64,000 nucleotides of DNA from Massilia sp. IC2-477 (GCF_020707265.1 NZ_JAJFEQ010000002.1:558001-622000), one strand, 5' to 3'; shown: positions 8,392 through 17,336, counted from the stretch's first letter. Translations and numbers: made by a program. The notes: generated from the sequence alone by a model not told the origin.

Positions 8392-8863
8392 TATTCGTGT
8401 TCCTTTTCTTAAGTGAATCTCAGCTATCCCTGGCATTGAGGGTCAACACCGAATGCCGGGATAGCTGCACCTTAAATGCTTGAGTCGTCAAGATTGTCGG
8501 TTTTGTCAATTATGACGGGCCGAGTTGGTCGAAAGCCAATAAATCGAATCGTGCTGTTGTATTTTTGAAACGCGTGTCAAAAAGCATGTAACAAATCCAC
8601 CATGAATAAGGATGTGTCCGCCAGACGAAACCGTTTGCGCGGCCTCAAGGAAGAATGGGATTGAACCGGAGCGCCGGCGACGACGCCGTAGACTCAGCGT
8701 CAAACCAAGGTGCACGGCAACGGCATTCCGGGATTTCTTGTATATTGGCAACATTTTGACGGGCGATGCATCCTGTTGCCCGATGCGCTGCCATTAGGTC
8801 CGCTCGATGTCCGCCATATTCCGTCGCCGCTGCACCGGCCGATCCACACCATGACAAGCTCCA
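8392..8863. other. Divergent intergenic region between porin and Sel1-repeat gene
   Basis: About 470 bp without a credible gene. It is AT-richer than its surroundings and holds the porin leader hairpin plus a TTGACA hexamer on the minus strand (8509-8504) that could be a -35 element for the porin. Small open frames on both strands are low-complexity Arg-rich translations and were not accepted. Confidence 0.6.
8422..8466 (-). promoter_or_regulatory. Long hairpin in the leader of the second porin gene
   Basis: The arms 8422-8437 and 8452-8466 pair over 15 bp with a single bulged base (AGCTATCCC-GGCATT against AATGCCGGGATAGCT), with a 14-base loop. It ends about 31 bases before the ATG and is not followed by a T run. 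It looks like a leader structure or operator, not a terminator. Confidence 0.5.
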
Positions 8864-10447
8864 ATGGCTAACCGCGAAGAACTGGCGATCATCCGCAACG
8901 CCCGCGCCGGGCAGGCCGCTGCCCAGCTCGAGCTGGGCAAGCTCTACCTGTTTGGCAGCGCCGGCTTGCCGCAGAGCCTGCCGACGGCCCTGCACTGGCT
9001 CGAGCGCGCCGCGCGCCAGGATTGCCGGCAGGCCTGGCAGCTGATCGGCAACCATATTCCCCTGGCGCTGGCCCAGCCCAGCGCCACGGCGCTCGCGCCC
9101 TGGTACGAGCGCGCCTGGGAGGACGGCAGCGTGCACGCCGGACTGGTGTTCGCCCAGCTGGTGCTGGGCGACGGCACCGCCCCGCCTGCCACGCCGCTGT
9201 CGGCCAAGGCCCTGCGCGCGCTCGACGATGCGGCCCGTGCCGGATTCCCCGAAGCCCAGTGGCTGCTGGCGCGCCGCCGCGACGCCGCGCCGGTGTCGCC
9301 GGCGGCCAGCGGTCCGGCCCCGGTGTCGGCCCAGGGCTGGCTGCGGCGTGCCGCCGACAACGGCGTGGCCGAGGCCCAGTCCGCCGTGCTCGACCAGGCC
9401 TGGAAAGACGGGCACTGGATCGATTACCTGATACGCGCGCTGCCCCTGGCGCGGGCGCTGGTGAGCACCACGGCCAGCCAGGAAGGCGTGCACCGGCTGG
9501 CCCCGGGCGACATCGCGCTGCTGTCGCGCGTGGCGCGCCTGCTCGACGGGGGCAGTCACGCCGACGAGCTCGCCAAGAACGGCCTGGCCGTCGCGCCGGA
9601 CGAACCGCTGTGCTTCTGGGAACTCGCCTCAGCCGAACACGACCGCCACGCCCAGCTGGCCATGGGGCTGCGCTGCGCCCGCATGGGCGTCGACGGCCGC
9701 CGCATCGCCGGCGCGGGGGGCGCCGCCAACTTCAAGAAGGCGATCCGCTGGCTGACGCTGGCGGGCGAGCAGGGCCTGGCCCAGGCCTGGTATGCCCTGT
9801 CGCGCATCTATATCAAACCCGAGTTCTCGCAGCGCAACGTGGCGGACGCCCAGCGCTACCTCGAGCGCGCGGCCGAGATGGGCTACCGCGCCGCCCAGCT
9901 CGAATGCGGCCACAACGCCTGGCGCGCGCGCCGCGAGAACGAGAACAACGACGTCCGCGCCGTCTACTGGCTGCAGAAGGCTTCGGCGCAGGGCTGCGCC
10001 GAAGCGGTGGCGCTGCTGCGCAAGATCGCTCCGCGCCTGTCCGCGCCGGCCTATGTCGAGACCGGCGCCTTGCTGGCCGGGCACGAAGGGGCGCTGGCGC
10101 CGCATCCGCTGCTGCACGCCCGGCTCGAACTGGCTGCACTGTTCGGCCTGTCGCGCGCGGAAGCGCTGCTGCTCGACGTTCCCGCCGCCGACCACGGCCA
10201 CTGCCTCGTGATCGACATCCGCGCCAGCTACGGACGCAGCAAGCGCCGCCTGGTGCTGGTCGACACGGCCCAGGAACGCCACGCGCTGGACCGCATCGCG
10301 CGGCTGTTCGAAGGGATCGATTGCGGGCCGTCGGGGCCGGAAGGGAATTACCGGCAGCGGCTGTACCGGCTGCGTACCTTGGTTGGCGCGGGCGCCAAGG
10401 GTGACGACGAAGGTGATGGGTCTACCGATATTGGTCTGGCGGCTTGA
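8864..10447 (+). CDS. Sel1-like/TPR repeat protein
   Basis: This 527-residue cytoplasmic protein lacks a signal peptide. Sel1-type helical repeats are clear at 15-50 (AAQLELGKLYLFGSAGL), at 280-345 (AWYALSRIYIKPEFS) and at 335-375 (YWLQKASAQGCAEAVALLRK). More degenerate copies lie between. Sel1 repeats build solenoids that scaffold protein complexes. The C-terminal 130 residues do not fit the repeat pattern and end in a low-complexity tail. The function is unknown. It lies at the left side of the accessory block between DUF484 and dapF and points away from the porins. Confidence 0.85.
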   Translation: MANREELAIIRNARAGQAAAQLELGKLYLFGSAGLPQSLPTALHWLERAARQDCRQAWQLIGNHIPLALAQPSATALAPWYERAWEDGSVHAGLVFAQLVLGDGTAPPATPLSAKALRALDDAARAGFPEAQWLLARRRDAAPVSPAASGPAPVSAQGWLRRAADNGVAEAQSAVLDQAWKDGHWIDYLIRALPLARALVSTTASQEGVHRLAPGDIALLSRVARLLDGGSHADELAKNGLAVAPDEPLCFWELASAEHDRHAQLAMGLRCARMGVDGRRIAGAGGAANFKKAIRWLTLAGEQGLAQAWYALSRIYIKPEFSQRNVADAQRYLERAAEMGYRAAQLECGHNAWRARRENENNDVRAVYWLQKASAQGCAEAVALLRKIAPRLSAPAYVETGALLAGHEGALAPHPLLHARLELAALFGLSRAEALLLDVPAADHGHCLVIDIRASYGRSKRRLVLVDTAQERHALDRIARLFEGIDCGPSGPEGNYRQRLYRLRTLVGAGAKGDDEGDGSTDIGLAA

Positions 10448-10451
10448 CTGA

Positions 10452-10892
10452 TCAATCCGAGCTGCCTGGAGAAGTGGAGTCCCCGGCTTTCGAAGATCCA
10501 TTACTGTTTAACGAATTCGTCGGGAGAGCATAGGGCGCGAAGCCTTTGCCGGTCCAGCGTTCCAGGAATGGCTGCGCCGCGGCTTCTTCGCCTTCGATGT
10601 GCACATCGCTCTCGTGACACAAGGTAAGCTGCAGCCCGCCTGAATCGACAAAAACGTCGGACTTGCCGATAACGAGCGTTCCCGCTCGCTCTGCCGCAAG
10701 GACAAAGTCCACCACAGCGTCGAGCGACATGGGGATGTCCTGCCACATCTCCTCAATGTTCAAATTGCAGTCCCAGCCGAGCATCACGATGGCGGCCCCG
10801 TTTCCTTCAACGGCAGTGGCCTGGCAAAAGAAAGCCAACTCTTCCAGGAGCACAGCAGGCTCAAGCGCTTGAGTACGGTATTCGATCTTCAT
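10452..10892 (-). CDS. Hypothetical protein
   Basis: This 146-residue protein is not recognised. It begins MKIEYRTQALEP, is acidic, has no signal peptide or membrane segment, and ends in a Ser/Gly-rich tail (NSNGSSKAGDSTSPGSSD). Base composition is lower in GC than the neighbours, and the gene sits in a block that looks inserted. It lies directly downstream of the LysR gene (gap 6 bp), so the two may be cotranscribed. Coding is supported by amino-acid composition and tight spacing only. Confidence 0.6.
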   Translation of the reverse strand: MKIEYRTQALEPAVLLEELAFFCQATAVEGNGAAIVMLGWDCNLNIEEMWQDIPMSLDAVVDFVLAAERAGTLVIGKSDVFVDSGGLQLTLCHESDVHIEGEEAAAQPFLERWTGKGFAPYALPTNSLNSNGSSKAGDSTSPGSSD

Positions 10893-10898
10893 GACCGG

Positions 10899-11813
10899 CT
10901 AGCTCCGAAACATCTCTTTCGCCATATCGACAAAGGCCCGCGTCTGGGCCGGCAGCCACGGCGCGCCCGAAAACACCAGGTTCACCTCCATCGGCGCCGG
11001 CCGATGCGCGTACAGCACTTCCACCAGCTGGCCGGCATCGATCTCGGCCTGCACCAGCAGCAGCGGCGCCTGGATCAAGCCAAAGCCGGCCAGCGCTGCC
11101 TGGACCAGCGCCTGGCCGTCGTTGATGATCGCCCCGGCCTGCCATGAGGCGGACTCGGGCGCCAGCTCCACCGGGCGCGGCCGGCCGATGTCCGGCCGGC
11201 GAAAGAACACGCCTTGATGGTCCGCCAGGTCGGCCGGCACGCGCGGCGTCCCGGCCTGCGCCAGGTAGCCGGGCGACGCGCACACGACGAGCGGCGACTC
11301 GGTAAGCTTCAGCGCGCGCAAATTGCTGTCCTTGAGCTGGCCGAAGCGCAGCGCCAGGTCATTCCGGTCGCGCACCAGGTCGCTACGGCCGTCGGCGATG
11401 TTCAGACACAGCTGGACGCGCGGCCAGGCGGCACGGTAGCGGTGCAGCAGGGGTGCGAGCCAGGACAGGCAGCCGCTGGGGATCGACAGCGCCAGCTGGC
11501 CGGCCAGCCCGTCCGGCGCCGCCAGTTCCTGCTGCACCTGGTCCAGCCGCAGGATCAGTTCGCTCCACGCCTCGAAGGCCTGCTGGCCGCGCGCGGTCGG
11601 GGCGAGGTTGCGGTTGTCGCGGGAGAGCAGGCTGGTGCCGAGCTCCGCCTCCAGGCGCGCGATGTTCTTGCTCACGGCCGAAGGCGTCAGCCCGAGCAGG
11701 CGCGCGGCGCTGCTGATGCCGCCGGTGCGCACCACCTGGACGAAGCAGCGCTGCTTGACCAGTTCCTGCGCGCCTTCGCCGGCATTGACTTTGTGTCCAT
11801 CTGGTTTGGACAT
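10899..11813 (-). CDS. LysR-family transcriptional regulator
   Basis: This 304-residue protein has an N-terminal winged helix-turn-helix (about 20-80; SSAARLLGLTPSAVSKNIARLE) and a periplasmic-binding-like effector domain (about 105-300). It is of the CrgA/DsdC-like LTTR group that starts with a long helix before the HTH. It is divergent from a single-domain cupin gene across 72 bp, the standard arrangement for an LTTR and its target. The expected T-N11-A box was not resolved. The effector is unknown. Confidence 0.93.
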   Translation of the reverse strand: MSKPDGHKVNAGEGAQELVKQRCFVQVVRTGGISSAARLLGLTPSAVSKNIARLEAELGTSLLSRDNRNLAPTARGQQAFEAWSELILRLDQVQQELAAPDGLAGQLALSIPSGCLSWLAPLLHRYRAAWPRVQLCLNIADGRSDLVRDRNDLALRFGQLKDSNLRALKLTESPLVVCASPGYLAQAGTPRVPADLADHQGVFFRRPDIGRPRPVELAPESASWQAGAIINDGQALVQAALAGFGLIQAPLLLVQAEIDAGQLVEVLYAHRPAPMEVNLVFSGAPWLPAQTRAFVDMAKEMFRS

Positions 11814-11885
11814 GCTGTGCGGTTTTCCCTGTGGTTGGACGCGGCGATAATGCGCGCATCGAAGCCTGTCAATACGGAGCTCATC

Positions 11886-12257
11886 ATGCTAGTGCGCCAC
11901 CTGAACACCATCCCGGCCATCGAACTGCCGGGCCTGAAACACCAGACGCTTGCCTCGCGAGAGGGCCGGATCGGGTCCTTCGAGGTATGGCAGCAGTCGC
12001 TGGCGCCGGGCGCGGTCACGCCCCTGCATCGTCACGATTGCGAGGAAGCTATCATATTTACGGGCGGTAACGGCATCATGCGCCATGATGGGGTCGACAC
12101 TCCCTGCCATGCCGGTACGGTGCTGCTGTGCCAGCCGAACGAGCTGCACCAGATCGTCAACAATGGCAGCGAAGACCTGCGCCTGTACGGCATCCTGGCG
12201 GTGTCGCCGGTCCCGGTCGTCGACGAGCACGGCGAAGCGATTCCGCTACCTTGGTGA
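11886..12257 (+). CDS. Single-domain cupin protein
   Basis: This 123-residue protein is a small beta-barrel cupin. Metal ligands are complete: His48 and His50 (PLHRHDCEE), Glu54 and His88 (NELHQI). Such proteins are metal-dependent dioxygenases, isomerases or sensors, and the substrate cannot be told from sequence. GGAG lies seven bases before the ATG at 11886. An in-frame ATG at 11850 lacks a ribosome-binding site. The divergent LysR gene is the likely regulator. Confidence 0.87.
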   Translation: MLVRHLNTIPAIELPGLKHQTLASREGRIGSFEVWQQSLAPGAVTPLHRHDCEEAIIFTGGNGIMRHDGVDTPCHAGTVLLCQPNELHQIVNNGSEDLRLYGILAVSPVPVVDEHGEAIPLPW

Positions 12258-12528
12258 ACTGGATGAGGTCGCCGCACAGCGTTCCGGCCCGCCGCTTCCC
12301 CGCTTGAGCTCGATCACAGCGACCTGCGGCGCCGGGAGGAAGGCGACGCCATCGCCATCGGTCCTGGCGTCGAACGTGGCGACAGCAGGCGTGAAGTGCT
12401 CGTACCCTCAGGCGAACGAGCAGGCCTGCGCGAGCAAGGCGCAAGCGGAGGAGCTTCTTCATGAAGTAGAGCCTCGCCGCGAATGCGCCGGCAGTCAAGC
12501 ACAGCAAGAGGGCGAAAGAAGAGGATCG

Positions 12529-13380
12529 ATGCTGGGAACGATACGGGAACTGATGCAGCCGCCTCCGGGCATGGCCTTCGACTTCAGCCAGCCCGCGGGA
12601 GAGCCGGCGCTGGCGCCGCAGGGCGGCGTGGCCTGGGAAGTGTTCGCCAACCCGGTGGCCCTGTTCGTCGGCGGCGTGACGGCGGTGCTGCTGGAACTGG
12701 CCGAACCGGCGGTGCGCGCCGGCGTGTGGGAGCACAGCAGCTTCAGGCGCGACCCGGTGATGCGCCTGCGACGCACCGGCGCCGCCGCCATGATGACCGT
12801 CTACGGTCCGCGTACCGAAGCCGAGAAGCTGATCGCACGCGTGGTGCGCATGCACGGCAGGGTGGAAGGCAGCACCGCGGACGGTCTGGCCTACCGCGCC
12901 AACGATCCACAACTGCTCGACTGGGTGCACGCGACCGCCGGCTTCGGCTTCACCGAGGCCTATCACCGCTATGTCCGGCACCTGTCGGCGGCCGAGCGGG
13001 ATGCCGCGTTCGCCGAAGGCCGGCCGGCCGCCCTGCTGTACGGTGCGACCGGCGCGCCCCGCAGCTGGCCGGAGTGGGAAGCGTTGCTGGCCGCGACCGC
13101 GCCGCGCCTGGAAGGATCGGACACGCTGGACGAGTTCCTGCAGACCATGACGGCAGCGCCGATCGCGCCGGCGCCGCTGCGGCGCCTGCAATCGCTGCTG
13201 GTGCGTGCGGCGGTGGAGATCGTGCCGGAACCGGTGCGCGCATTGCCGCAGTTGCGCAGCCGCGGACTGCGGCCCGGGGAGGCAGTACTGGTACGTGCGC
13301 TGGCACGGACGGCAACGCTGCTGCCCCTGGGCGATACGCCGCCAGTGCAGGCTGCGCGGCGGCTGGCGGCGCTGGGCTAA
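12529..13380 (+). CDS. MpaB-family oxygenase (DUF2236)
   Basis: This 283-residue protein resembles the MpaB/latex-clearing-protein-like oxygenase family, which includes heme-dependent enzymes. Family phrases include WEVFANPVALFVGGVTAVLLELAEP near the N-terminus, YGPRTEAEKLIARVVRMH and DPQLLDWVHATAGFGFTEAY. The Arg/His pattern typical of the family is visible, but no substrate can be assigned. GAGG precedes the chosen ATG. The gene converges on lpxD and their stop codons overlap (13377-13380). It belongs to the accessory block. Confidence 0.85.
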   Translation: MLGTIRELMQPPPGMAFDFSQPAGEPALAPQGGVAWEVFANPVALFVGGVTAVLLELAEPAVRAGVWEHSSFRRDPVMRLRRTGAAAMMTVYGPRTEAEKLIARVVRMHGRVEGSTADGLAYRANDPQLLDWVHATAGFGFTEAYHRYVRHLSAAERDAAFAEGRPAALLYGATGAPRSWPEWEALLAATAPRLEGSDTLDEFLQTMTAAPIAPAPLRRLQSLLVRAAVEIVPEPVRALPQLRSRGLRPGEAVLVRALARTATLLPLGDTPPVQAARRLAALG

Positions 13381-14435
13381 CTCACTTGATTTGCTCCCGC
13401 CAGCGCTTTCACCGCTTTCTCCAGCGCACGGATTTGCTCGCGCATGCTGGACAGCTTGCGCACGAGTACAGCGACGCGTTCCCAGTCGGCATTCCTGGCG
13501 ACGGGGAAGTAGCCCGTGTAGCGGCCAGGTTCGGTAATGGAGTTCGGCACCATCGTGGCGGCCGTGATGTGCACGTTGTCGACGATCTCGATGTGGCCGT
13601 TGATCATGGCCGCGCCGCCGAAGGTGCAATGGCGGCCGATCCTGGCGCTGCCGGCGACGCCGACGCAACCGGCCATGGCCGTGTGGGCGCCGATGTGGCA
13701 GTTGTGGCCGATCTGGATCTGGTTGTCGAGCTTGACCCCGTCTTCGATCACGGTATCGTCGAGCGCGCCGCGATCGACCGTCGTATTCGAACCGATGTCG
13801 ACGTCGTCGCCGATGACGACGCGGCCGGTCTGCGGAATCTTGATGTACACGCCGTCTTCCACGGCGAAGCCGAAACCGTCGCCACCGATGACCGCCCCCG
13901 AATGGATGATGCCGCGCGCGCCGATGATGCAGCGGGCATGGAAGGTGACGTTGGCGAACAGGTGGGTGCCTTCACCGATGACCGCATCGACCCCGATGTA
14001 GCAGCCGGCATCGACGGCTGCCCCGGCCTTGATGGCAGCACCTGCCTCGACCGTGACGTGGGGGCCGATATGGGCCGTGGGATCGACCTGCGCGGTGGGG
14101 TGTACCGTCGCCGTCGGGTGGATGCCCGGTTCGGGCGGCGGCAAACGTGCAGAAACGAAGTGCTGGGCGGCCCGGGCGAACCAGGCATAGGGATTGGCGG
14201 TGACGATGCGCGCGCCTGCAAAGGTGGCGGCCACCTCGGCTTCGTCCGCAGGCGCGAGGATCAGCGCCGCGGCGTGGCTGTGCGCGGCCAGCGCGCGCAG
14301 CTTGCTGTTGCTGAGAAAACTGAGGTCCGAGGCGCCGGCGCGGTCGAGCGGGGTGATTGCCGTGACTTCGATGTCGGCATCGCCCTCCAGTCGTCCGCCG
14401 AAACGCTCAACCAGCTCGCCTAATCGGGTTCCCAT
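13377..14435 (-). CDS. lpxD: UDP-3-O-(3-hydroxyacyl)glucosamine N-acyltransferase LpxD
   Basis: This 352-residue protein carries the LpxD N-terminal uridine-binding domain (1-100; TRLGELVERFGGRLEGD) and a left-handed beta helix of hexapeptide repeats (about 105-300; IGPHVTVEAG, IGVDAVIGEG). The catalytic His is His244 in QIQIGHNCHIG. LpxD adds the N-linked 3-hydroxyacyl chain in lipid A synthesis. GAGG lies eight bases before the ATG at 14435. A GTG seven codons upstream was rejected. The gene stands alone, away from the usual bamA-skp-lpxD-fabZ-lpxA cluster, and is probably a second copy. Confidence 0.93.
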   Translation of the reverse strand: MGTRLGELVERFGGRLEGDADIEVTAITPLDRAGASDLSFLSNSKLRALAAHSHAAALILAPADEAEVAATFAGARIVTANPYAWFARAAQHFVSARLPPPEPGIHPTATVHPTAQVDPTAHIGPHVTVEAGAAIKAGAAVDAGCYIGVDAVIGEGTHLFANVTFHARCIIGARGIIHSGAVIGGDGFGFAVEDGVYIKIPQTGRVVIGDDVDIGSNTTVDRGALDDTVIEDGVKLDNQIQIGHNCHIGAHTAMAGCVGVAGSARIGRHCTFGGAAMINGHIEIVDNVHITAATMVPNSITEPGRYTGYFPVARNADWERVAVLVRKLSSMREQIRALEKAVKALAGANQVS

Positions 14436-14536
14436 GCTGTCCGCCTCACGTGGCACTGTTCGGGTTTTCGACAGGTTCCCGGATGGGCGGTTCCAGCGCT
14501 ACCAAGGCTCCCTAAGCTGGATCAAGCAGCGAAGGA

Positions 14537-15388
14537 TCAGATCTCGACTTCGCCTTCGAACACGGTCACCGCCGGACCGCTCAGGTAGACCGGCTGGCCG
14601 ACGCCATCCCATGCGATGCTGAGCTCGCCACCACGGGCCGATACGCGCACCGGTGAATCGAGCAGGCCGCGGCGGATGCCGGCCACCACGGCGGCGCAGG
14701 AGCCGGTGCCGCAGGCCAGGGTCTCGCCGGCGCCGCGCTCGAACACGCGCAGCTTCACGTGGTGACGGTCCACCACCTGCATGAAGCCGGCATTCACTTT
14801 CTGCGGGAAGCGCGGATGGGTTTCGATCGCCGGGCCCATGCTTTCCACCGGCGCGGTATCGACATTCTCGACCACCTGCACCGCATGCGGATTGCCCATC
14901 GAGACCACCGACACCATGACCGTCTTGCCGCCCACCGTCAGCGGCCAGGTCGTGTCTTCGCCTTCCGGCAAGCCGTCCAGGCCGGCGGCGTCGAAGGGCA
15001 CCTCGGCAGGATCGAGGCGCGGCGCACCCATGTCGACCGTCACGCTGCCGTCGTCCTCGAGGCGCGGGGCGATAACGCCCTTCATGGTTTCGACGCGGAT
15101 GCTGCGTTCGCCCGATAAACCCTTGTCGCTGACGAAGCGGGCAAAGGCGCGCGCGCCATTGCCGCACTGCTCGACTTCGCCGCCGTCGCTGTTGAAGATG
15201 CGGTAGCGGAAGTCGACACCTTCCGTCACGGGGCGTTCGACCACCAGGATCTGGTCGGCGCCGATGCCGAAGCGGCGGTCGGCCAGCTGGCGCCATTGCT
15301 GCGGGCTCAGGTTCACGTCCTGGTTGATCGCATCGACAACGATGAAGTCGTTGCCGGCGCCGTGCATCTTGGTGAATGTCAGTTTCAT
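14537..15388 (-). CDS. dapF: Diaminopimelate epimerase
   Basis: This 283-residue enzyme converts LL- to meso-diaminopimelate for lysine and peptidoglycan synthesis. The two catalytic cysteines are Cys75 ([11 protein letters not shown]) and Cys226 (LACGTGSC). The N-terminus [13 protein letters not shown] is diagnostic. It follows the two lipid A acyltransferase genes on the same strand with a 47-bp gap. In many relatives DUF484 and xerC come next. Here lpxD and an 8.7-kb accessory block intervene. Confidence 0.97.
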   Translation of the reverse strand: MKLTFTKMHGAGNDFIVVDAINQDVNLSPQQWRQLADRRFGIGADQILVVERPVTEGVDFRYRIFNSDGGEVEQCGNGARAFARFVSDKGLSGERSIRVETMKGVIAPRLEDDGSVTVDMGAPRLDPAEVPFDAAGLDGLPEGEDTTWPLTVGGKTVMVSVVSMGNPHAVQVVENVDTAPVESMGPAIETHPRFPQKVNAGFMQVVDRHHVKLRVFERGAGETLACGTGSCAAVVAGIRRGLLDSPVRVSARGGELSIAWDGVGQPVYLSGPAVTVFEGEVEI

Positions 15389-15435
15389 GTTTCAGTCCAG
15401 CTTAATCAAATCCAGAAAGGATTAGCCTAGCTTAA

Positions 15436-16299
15436 TTATTCGTAGAACGAAGGCTCGCCCGGCGGCCGCGTCTTGAAGCGTTTGTGGGTCCAGAAGTATT
15501 CCGCCGGTGCTTCGCGCACACGTTCTTCAATGAAGGCGTTCATGCGGCGGGTCGCCTCGACCATGTCGTCGCCCGGGTAATTCTCCCACGCCGGATAGAA
15601 ACGCACACGCCAGCCCTGGTAGTTCGGCAGGTAGGTGGCGATCACCGGGATCACCTTGGCGCCGGTGGTGGCCGCGATGCGGCCCAGTGCCGTCAGGGTG
15701 GCGGCCGGGATGCCGAAGAAGGGCACGAATTCCGCGTCCTTTTCGCCGAAGTCCATATCCGGCAGCATGAAGTAGGGCAGGCCGTCGCGCAGCGCGCGCA
15801 GGATCGGCTTGATGCCTTCCTTGCGCGTCACCAGGCGCACCGGGCCGTAGCGCTCGCGGCCGTGGCGCAGCAGCTTGTCAAAGGCTTCGTTCTTCTGCGG
15901 CACATACATGCTGCACACCGGGATCACGCGCGAGGCGACGCCGGCCACGTCCAGGCACACGAAGTGCGGGCACAGCAGGATGGTCGGGCCGGCTTCCATC
16001 TCGGCCTTGGGCACGCCTGGCTCGACATGGATATAGCTGCGCACGCGTTCCTCAGGCGCCCACCACAGGATCGAACGCTCGAAGATGCTGCGCGCGTAGG
16101 CACGGAAGTGCTGCTTCGCGATCGCATGGCGTTCGGCATCAAGCTTTTCCGGCATGCACAGGCGCAGATTGGTCAGGGTGATGCGGCGGCGCTTGCCCAT
16201 GATCAGGAACATCAGGCTGCCGATCGCTTCGCCGAGGCGGCCGAGGATGGGCAGCGGCAGGAAGTGCAGCAGCCACAGGATACCGAGCAGGAGCCTCAT
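15436..16299 (-). CDS. Lipid A acyltransferase (LpxL/HtrB family), downstream copy
   Basis: This 287-residue inner-membrane protein has an N-terminal membrane anchor (LLLGILWLLHFLPLPIL) and the acyltransferase HX4D motif at His112-Asp117 (PHFVCLD). The later EGIKPILRALRDG and LPDMDFG segments are typical of lauroyl/myristoyl transferases that add secondary acyl chains to Kdo2-lipid IVA. Its ATG overlaps the stop of the upstream paralogue in an ATGA (16296-16299), so the pair is coupled. Which chain each copy adds is not clear. Confidence 0.93.
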   Translation of the reverse strand: MRLLLGILWLLHFLPLPILGRLGEAIGSLMFLIMGKRRRITLTNLRLCMPEKLDAERHAIAKQHFRAYARSIFERSILWWAPEERVRSYIHVEPGVPKAEMEAGPTILLCPHFVCLDVAGVASRVIPVCSMYVPQKNEAFDKLLRHGRERYGPVRLVTRKEGIKPILRALRDGLPYFMLPDMDFGEKDAEFVPFFGIPAATLTALGRIAATTGAKVIPVIATYLPNYQGWRVRFYPAWENYPGDDMVEATRRMNAFIEERVREAPAEYFWTHKRFKTRPPGEPSFYE

Positions 16300-17147
16300 G
16301 CCGCCACCTGGCTTTCCGGCCCGGCCACGCCTTCCGGCTGCTTGTAGCGGTTGTAGCTCCAGAAGTACTGGGCCGGACAGCGCGCAATCAATTGCTCCAT
16401 GGCGCGGTTGATGGACGCGGCCTGGTCGGCGGCGCTGCCCTCCAGGCTGCCCTCGAAGGGCACGAAGCGCACCACGTAGCCGCGGCCGCGCGCCAAGCGC
16501 TCGGCGTAGACCAGCAGGATGTCGGCCTTGCCCAGCTGGGCCAGCTTGGCGGGCAGGGTCATCGTATAGGCGGTGCGGCCGAACCACGGCGCCCACACGC
16601 CTTCGCCTTCCTGCGGCACCTGGTCGGGCAGCAGGCCGATCGGCTCGCCGCTCTTCAGGGTCTTGGCCAGGATGCGCACGCCGGACAGGGTGGCCGGGGC
16701 GAGTTTCAGGTTGTGGCGGGCGCGCGCGCCTTCGACCAGGGGTTTCAGGGCGTTCTTCTTCGGCGGGCGGTACATGACGGTCAGCGCCGTCTGCAGGGCG
16801 ATCTGCTGGGCGGTCATCTCGAAGCAGCCCAGGTGTGGCGTCAGGAACACGATCCCGCGGCCGGTGTCCAGGCGCTGCTGCACCAGTTCCCAGTTCTCGA
16901 CGCTGGCGTGGCGCGCCACGCGTTTGGGGTCGGCGCACCAGACGAAGGCGAGTTCGATGATGGCCTTGCCAGCTTCGGCCACGGCCGCGTTCAGGTGGGC
17001 TTCGTAACCGGCCTGGGCCAGGTTGGCGCGCAGGCGGCGGCGGTAGGAGTTGGATAGTAAATACACGAGCCAGCCGAGGGCCGCGCCAAGGGCATGCAAA
17101 AACGGCAATGGAAATACCGATAGTGCCCGGAATAAAGAAACTAACAT
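16296..17147 (-). CDS. Lipid A acyltransferase (LpxL/HtrB family), upstream copy
   Basis: This 283-residue protein has an N-terminal hydrophobic anchor (LPFLHALGAALGWLVYLL) and the catalytic motif HX4E at His105-Glu110 (PHLGCFE). PPKKNALKPLV and GLLPDQVPQEGEGVW are family segments. It transfers a secondary acyl chain to the lipid A precursor at the inner membrane. It is the first gene of the acyltransferase-acyltransferase-dapF unit and is divergent from metK across 190 bp. The chosen ATG has only a weak ribosome-binding site, so the start is less certain than the identity. Confidence 0.92.
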   Translation of the reverse strand: MLVSLFRALSVFPLPFLHALGAALGWLVYLLSNSYRRRLRANLAQAGYEAHLNAAVAEAGKAIIELAFVWCADPKRVARHASVENWELVQQRLDTGRGIVFLTPHLGCFEMTAQQIALQTALTVMYRPPKKNALKPLVEGARARHNLKLAPATLSGVRILAKTLKSGEPIGLLPDQVPQEGEGVWAPWFGRTAYTMTLPAKLAQLGKADILLVYAERLARGRGYVVRFVPFEGSLEGSAADQAASINRAMEQLIARCPAQYFWSYNRYKQPEGVAGPESQVAA

Positions 17148-17281
17148 GCGATTGACTAAGGTTGAAAGACGGAGGCGTGGTAGAGCAAAATTCTCGAAGG
17201 AAGCGTAAAATACCACTTTATGCAGGATCCGCCGAGTTAATAGACAACTTGCGAAGCGGAATATAAATGTCGCTAAAGCGT

Positions 17282-17301
17282 CGCAGGCAACCCTTGCTGC
17301 G
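17282..17301 (+). promoter_or_regulatory. Small hairpin in the metK leader
   Basis: CGCAG-CAA pairs with TTG-CTGCG around one bulged G and a CCC loop, ending 35 bases before the metK ATG. A 10-bp palindrome, ATGTATACAT (17304-17313), follows. No known SAM riboswitch class fits this sequence. A TATAAA box lies just upstream at 17262-17267. Confidence 0.35.
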
Positions 17302-17336
17302 GCATGTATACATAACACAGCAGTAATGGAGCCTCC

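Noticed and set aside
8506..8797. Two small overlapping open frames in the porin/Sel1 intergenic region
   Set aside because: They are opposite each other, Arg-rich, without ribosome-binding sites or recognisable features.
17148..17336. SAM riboswitch in front of metK
   Set aside because: A hairpin and a palindrome exist, but none of the conserved cores of the known SAM classes could be recognised.
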